Part shown: positions 10,879 to 13,773 of the stretch, one piece after another
How positions within the stretch are numbered: the stretch's first letter is position 1
How the letters are laid out: every line of letters starts with the position of its first letter
Notes under the pieces: model-generated
Database searches by the model: none
What the model was told of the DNA's origin: nothing
The model's input: only the letters and a program-made list of their open reading frames with translations
Position numbers and translations under genes: made by a program
Assembly (NCBI GenBank): GCA_025935655.1
Contig: JAICUV010000069.1
Coordinates: 1-13,773 of the forward strand
DNA: 13,773 nucleotides
Reading direction: 5' to 3'
DNA from: Chloroflexota bacterium
GTDB taxonomy: Bacteria > Chloroflexota > Limnocylindria > Limnocylindrales > CSP1-4

Positions 10879-11451
10879 ATGACATCCACCACCTGGAAGA
10901 CCGATCCGACGCACACCGACGTCCAGTTCTCCGCCAAGCACATGATGGTGACCACCGTCCGCGGCAAGTTCACCGACGTGGAGGGCACCCTCACCCTCGA
11001 CGAGGCGAACCCCGCGGCGTCCAGCGGCTCGTTCACCGTCCGGACGGCGTCGGTCAACACGGGCGTCGAGCAGCGCGACGGCCATCTCCGCTCGGGCGAC
11101 TTCTTCGACGCCGAGCGGTACCCGGAGATCACCTTCACCTCGACCCGGGTCGAGGCCAAGGGCGGCAACGACTACGCCGTGACCGGCGACCTCACGATCC
11201 GCGACGTGACGAAGCCCGTCACCTTCGACGTGGAGTTCCTCGGCAACTACGACGGGTTCCAGGGGCGGCGCGCCGGCTTCCACGCCACCACGAAGCTCAA
11301 CCGCGAGGACTTCGGCCTGACGTGGAACGTCGCGCTGGAGTCGGGTGGCTGGCTCGTGGGCAAGGAGATCAAGCTCGAGATCGACCTCGCCATGGACCAG
11401 GTCCTCCCGGACGCCACCACCGCGGACGAGGCGGTCGCCGCCTCGGCCTGA
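10879..11451 (+). CDS. YceI family protein (lipocalin-like isoprenoid-binding fold)
   Basis: 190 residues. WKTDPTHTDVQFSAKHMMVTTVRGKF, GSFTVRTASVNTGVEQRDGHLRS, FFDAERYPEITFTST, GDLTIRDVTKPVTFDVEF, GRRAGFHATTKLNREDFGL and the closing EIKLEIDL are standard YceI (PF04264) strands. The fold is an extended lipocalin-like barrel that binds polyisoprenoid or long amide/fatty ligands in characterised members. There is no signal peptide, so this is the cytoplasmic form typical of actinobacteria-like lineages. ATG at 10879 has GGGAGG (10865-10870) 8 nt upstream. A weak acidic tail extends past the barrel. It is divergent from MarR, and its promoter carries both putative MarR sites, so it is the most likely MarR target. 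A hairpin terminator follows. Confidence 0.95.
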   Translation: MTSTTWKTDPTHTDVQFSAKHMMVTTVRGKFTDVEGTLTLDEANPAASSGSFTVRTASVNTGVEQRDGHLRSGDFFDAERYPEITFTSTRVEAKGGNDYAVTGDLTIRDVTKPVTFDVEFLGNYDGFQGRRAGFHATTKLNREDFGLTWNVALESGGWLVGKEIKLEIDLAMDQVLPDATTADEAVAASA

Positions 11452-11469
11452 TCGTCGATCCTCCCACCC

Positions 11470-11501
11470 ACGCCCCGTCGGCACCCGTGTCGTCGGGGCG
11501 T
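11470..11501 (+). terminator. Terminator after yceI
   Basis: ACGCCCCG (11470-11477) pairs with CGGGGCGT (11494-11501). Inside, CG/CG and CAC/GTG pairs continue after a T/T mismatch. A CTTCGTGT tail follows. It starts 18 nt after the yceI stop. Confidence 0.75.
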
Positions 11502-11537
11502 CTTCGTGTCCGGCGCCCGCCCGGCGCACGGGCCGGA

Positions 11538-11543
11538 TAGCAT
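11538..11543 (+). promoter_or_regulatory. TAGCAT, possible -10 for the aminotransferase operon
   Basis: A TANNNT hexamer 33 nt before the ATG at 11577 and after the yceI terminator. No clear -35 is present at 16-18 bp, so this is weak. Confidence 0.3.
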
Positions 11544-11576
11544 CGGGGCACCCGATCCGCCGCGAGGAGCTCCCGC

Positions 11577-12842
11577 ATGCCCCAGCTCGACGTCGAGGCG
11601 CTCCGCGCCCGCTTTCCCGCCCTCTCGCTCGAGCAGGAGGGGCGGCCGATGGCGTTCTTCGACGGGCCGGGCGGCACGCAGGTCACCGACACGGTGATCG
11701 AGGCGGTCAGCCGCTACTACCGCGAGGCCAACGCGAACCACGGCGGGCCGTTCCTCACGTCGGAGCGCTCGGACGCCATGCTGGACGAGGCGCACGCCGC
11801 GCTCGCGGACCTGCTCAACGCCGCGAGCCCGTCCGAGATCAAGTTCGGCGCCAACATGACGACGCTCACGATGCACGTCGCACGCTCGATCCTGGCCACC
11901 CTGGCGCCGGGCGACGAGATCGTGGTCACGGGGCTCGACCACGAGGCGAACGTGGGACCGTGGCGCAGCGCCGCGGCGGATCGCGGGGTCACGGTGCGCA
12001 CCGTGGGCATCCGCAGCGACGACGTGACCCTGGATGTCGAGGCGCTCGACGCCATCCTCCACGGCCGCCCCAGGCTCGTCGCCTTCGGGTGGGCGTCGAA
12101 CGCCGTGGGCACGATCAACCCCGTCGCAGAGCTCGTGCGCCGCGCGCACGAGGCCGGTTCTCTCACCTACGTCGACGCCGTCCACGCCGCGCCCCACCTG
12201 CCGATCGACGTCCAGGCCATCGGGACGGACTTCCTGGCCTGCTCCGTGTACAAGTTCTTCGGCCCGCACGTCGGGGTGCTCTACGGCCGAGCGGAGATCC
12301 TGGACGCGCTGCCGACCTACAAGCTGCGCCCGGCCGGGGACCGCTTCGAGACGGGCACGCTGAACCACGAGGGGATCGCGGGGGCCCTCGCCGCCGTCGA
12401 GTACATCGCCGAGGTGGGGGAGCGCTACGGGGCCTCGTTCGAGGCCGCGTTCCCCGGCATGACGGGCCGCCGGCTCCACGCGCACGCGGGCATGGCCGCG
12501 ATCCGCGCCTGGGAGCTGGAGCTGTTCGAGCGCCTGCTCGCCGGGCTCGAGGCCATCCCGGGCGCCCGCATCTGGGGCATCACGGACCGGGCACGGTTCG
12601 CCGAGCGGACGCCGACCGCGGCCGTCACCTTCGCGGACATCACCCACGAGGCGGTGTCCACGGCGCTGGGCGCGCGCGGCATCGCGACGTGGTGGGGCAA
12701 CTTCTACGCGGTCGGCGTAACGGAGCGGCTCGGCCTGGAGCCGGAGGGCGTGCTGCGCATCGGGCTGACCCACTACAACACGACCGCCGAGGTCGACCGG
12801 CTGCTCGAGGAGCTGCGCTCGATCGTGCCGGGCGCTCGCTGA
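11577..12842 (+). CDS. PLP-dependent class V aminotransferase, 'cysteine desulfurase-like' (VC1184-type)
   Basis: 421 residues, fold-type I PLP enzyme. FFDGPGGTQ (27-34), NHGGPFLTSERSD (54-66), TGLDHEANVGPW (118-129, His122 stacking on PLP), YVDAVHAAPH (198-207, Asp200 to the pyridine N) and SVYKFFGPHVGVLYG (223-237, Lys226 the internal aldimine) give a complete active site. FETGTLNHEGIAG and the C-terminal VLRIGLTHYNTTAEVDRLLEEL match the VC1184-like group, often named cysteine desulfurase-like. The catalytic loop Cys of SufS/CsdA is missing: the only Cys is 222, next to the Lys, and the equivalent stretch is WWGNFYAVGV. True desulfurase activity is therefore doubtful; an epimerase, lyase or transaminase role is possible. 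AGGAG (11565-11569) precedes ATG 11577. It is followed by the oxidoreductase 13 nt later. Confidence 0.94.
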   Translation: MPQLDVEALRARFPALSLEQEGRPMAFFDGPGGTQVTDTVIEAVSRYYREANANHGGPFLTSERSDAMLDEAHAALADLLNAASPSEIKFGANMTTLTMHVARSILATLAPGDEIVVTGLDHEANVGPWRSAAADRGVTVRTVGIRSDDVTLDVEALDAILHGRPRLVAFGWASNAVGTINPVAELVRRAHEAGSLTYVDAVHAAPHLPIDVQAIGTDFLACSVYKFFGPHVGVLYGRAEILDALPTYKLRPAGDRFETGTLNHEGIAGALAAVEYIAEVGERYGASFEAAFPGMTGRRLHAHAGMAAIRAWELELFERLLAGLEAIPGARIWGITDRARFAERTPTAAVTFADITHEAVSTALGARGIATWWGNFYAVGVTERLGLEPEGVLRIGLTHYNTTAEVDRLLEELRSIVPGAR

Positions 12843-12855
12843 GGTCCCGGCGACG

Positions 12856-13773
12856 ATGACCGCGCCTGCGCCCGACGTCGCGATCATCGGGGGCGGGATC
12901 GTCGGGACCGCGATCGCCGCCGAGCTGGCGGGCCGGGGCGTCTCGACCACGCTGTACGAGCGGGACGAGCTCGCCGCGGGCGCATCCGGGCGCAACTCCG
13001 GCGTCGTCTGGTACCCGTCGGACCCGGTGCTCGGGGCGCTCTACCGGGAGTCGCTCGAACGATACCGGTCGCTCCCCGACGAGCTTGCGTCGATCCTGTC
13101 CCCCGGGGCCCCGGAGCGCGGGTTCAGGCTCGGCGCGCAGCCCAGCGGGATCCTCGAGCTGGGCTGGGCCGAGGACGTGCTCCGGGCCGCGGCGGCGTCC
13201 GCCGCGGCCACCAACCCCGAGCTCGGACCGTCCTACGTGGACCCGGCGGCGCTCCGCCGCCTGGAGCCCGCGCTCGCGGACGGTCTCGCCGCGGTCCGCT
13301 TCGACATCGGCTTCCCGGTGGCCCCCGCCTCGGCGACCCGTGCGCTCGGGTCGCTGGCACGGGCGCGTGGCGCGCGGATCCGGCTGGCGGCGGACGCCCG
13401 GGTCGCCCGCGAGGGCGCGAGCGCGACCGGCGTCGTGGTGGACGGGAGGCTCGAGCCTGCGGGCGCGGTCGTCGTCGCGGCGGGCCCGTGGAGCCCGGCG
13501 CTCATCGACCCGACCGGCGCCTGGCGCCCGATCCGGCCGCTGTGGGGCGTGATCGTGGAGCTCGAGCTGGGCGACGGGGCGCCTGTCCACGTCCTCGAGG
13601 AGACCGGCGTCGCAGCCGCGATCGCCCCGGGGACGCCGGGCGGCGACGACCAGGGTGCGTGGGACTTCAGCCTGGTGACCGCAGGCGGGCGGTCATCGCT
13701 CGGGTCGACGTTCCTGCCCGCCGAGCCCGACCCGCGCGCGTGGGAGGCCCGCCTCCGCGAGCGCGGCGCGCGA
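12856..13773 (+). CDS. FAD-dependent oxidoreductase, DAO family (3' truncated)
   Basis: 306 residues visible; the frame is open to the window edge. PDVAIIGGGIVGTAIAAELA is the dinucleotide-binding GxGxxG motif at residues 6-25, YERDELAAGASGRNSGVVW (37-55) is the start of the DAO (PF01266) flavin region, and AVVVAAGPWSPAL (around 209) is the ATG-like motif that contacts FAD. Between these lie the substrate-domain strands. The family oxidises amino acids or amines (glycine oxidase, D-amino acid oxidase, sarcosine oxidase types); substrate not visible. ATG at 12856 is 13 nt after the aminotransferase stop with GAGG at a loose 11-nt spacing. The short gap indicates one operon, consistent with joint amine or amino-acid metabolism. 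Expected full length is roughly 370-420, so the last quarter is missing. Confidence 0.93.
   Translation, partial: MTAPAPDVAIIGGGIVGTAIAAELAGRGVSTTLYERDELAAGASGRNSGVVWYPSDPVLGALYRESLERYRSLPDELASILSPGAPERGFRLGAQPSGILELGWAEDVLRAAAASAAATNPELGPSYVDPAALRRLEPALADGLAAVRFDIGFPVAPASATRALGSLARARGARIRLAADARVAREGASATGVVVDGRLEPAGAVVVAAGPWSPALIDPTGAWRPIRPLWGVIVELELGDGAPVHVLEETGVAAAIAPGTPGGDDQGAWDFSLVTAGGRSSLGSTFLPAEPDPRAWEARLRERGAR

Noticed and set aside
11247..12995. 582-residue open frame on the minus strand across yceI and the aminotransferase
   Set aside because: It is the shadow of two clearly identified plus-strand genes. It spans a terminator, and its sequence is Arg/Gly/Ala-rich without any domain.
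12640..13590. 316-residue minus-strand frame over the window's end
   Set aside because: The plus-strand frame from 12856 shows the FAD-binding motif and DAO signatures and stays open to the window edge; the minus frame has none.
1..13773. CRISPR array, tRNA, rRNA, insertion sequence, prophage or integron
   Set aside because: I found no spaced repeat series, cloverleaf or transposase signature in the window by eye; a tRNAscan or ISfinder search would be decisive.

Overview
This is a GC-rich (by eye about 70%) bacterial chromosome segment with dense, strongly codon-biased genes on both strands. No rRNA, tRNA, CRISPR array, phage or insertion sequence is visible. Base composition, domain content and several apparently leaderless starts suit a soil or aquatic high-GC lineage such as Actinomycetota or Chloroflexota (Limnocylindria-like). 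No marker gene here fixes the taxon, so this placement is weak.

Layout. (1) 1-636: 3' part of a bacterial type IB topoisomerase, ending before a hairpin. (2) 886-1101, minus: a 71-residue hydrophilic protein made largely of four 11-residue repeats (LEA-like), divergent from an eight-span membrane protein (1274-2251) of unknown role. (3) 2615-4221, all minus: a small lipoprotein with a Ser/Pro-rich tail, a GlsB/YeaQ-type membrane stress protein, and a translationally coupled pair of an SRPBCC protein and a small HAD-like protein. Hairpins separate the units. (4) 4222-4744: a gene-poor spacer with a possible tiny membrane protein, palindromes and a 19-bp tandem repeat. (5) 4745-7671: an AI-2E-type permease (minus) divergent from an FTR1 iron permease overlapping a SIMPL-domain gene (plus). 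(6) 7672-9373: a PQQ-type sugar dehydrogenase lipoprotein (minus), divergent by only 22 bp from a cupin. (7) 9426-11451: DUF72 and MarR genes (minus), divergent from YceI (plus). (8) 11577-13773: a class V aminotransferase and an FAD-dependent DAO-family oxidoreductase, which runs off the window.

The best-supported regulatory structure is the marR/yceI intergenic region. Two GTTG-N6-CAAC sites lie exactly on back-to-back promoters that share their -35 region. Together with a leaderless-looking marR start this makes a compact autoregulated switch, probably sensing a small lipophilic or oxidant ligand and driving the lipid-binding YceI protein. Other notable points are an FTR1 promoter that implies a TTG start, an exact 24-bp duplication flanking the divergent LEA-like and membrane genes, the FTR1/SIMPL GTGA overlap, a palindrome holding the stop codons of two convergent genes, and an aminotransferase of the 'cysteine desulfurase-like' group with no cysteine in the catalytic loop.

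I see no clearly new multi-gene defence or biosynthetic system. The novelty is in small uncharacterised proteins and in regulatory architecture.
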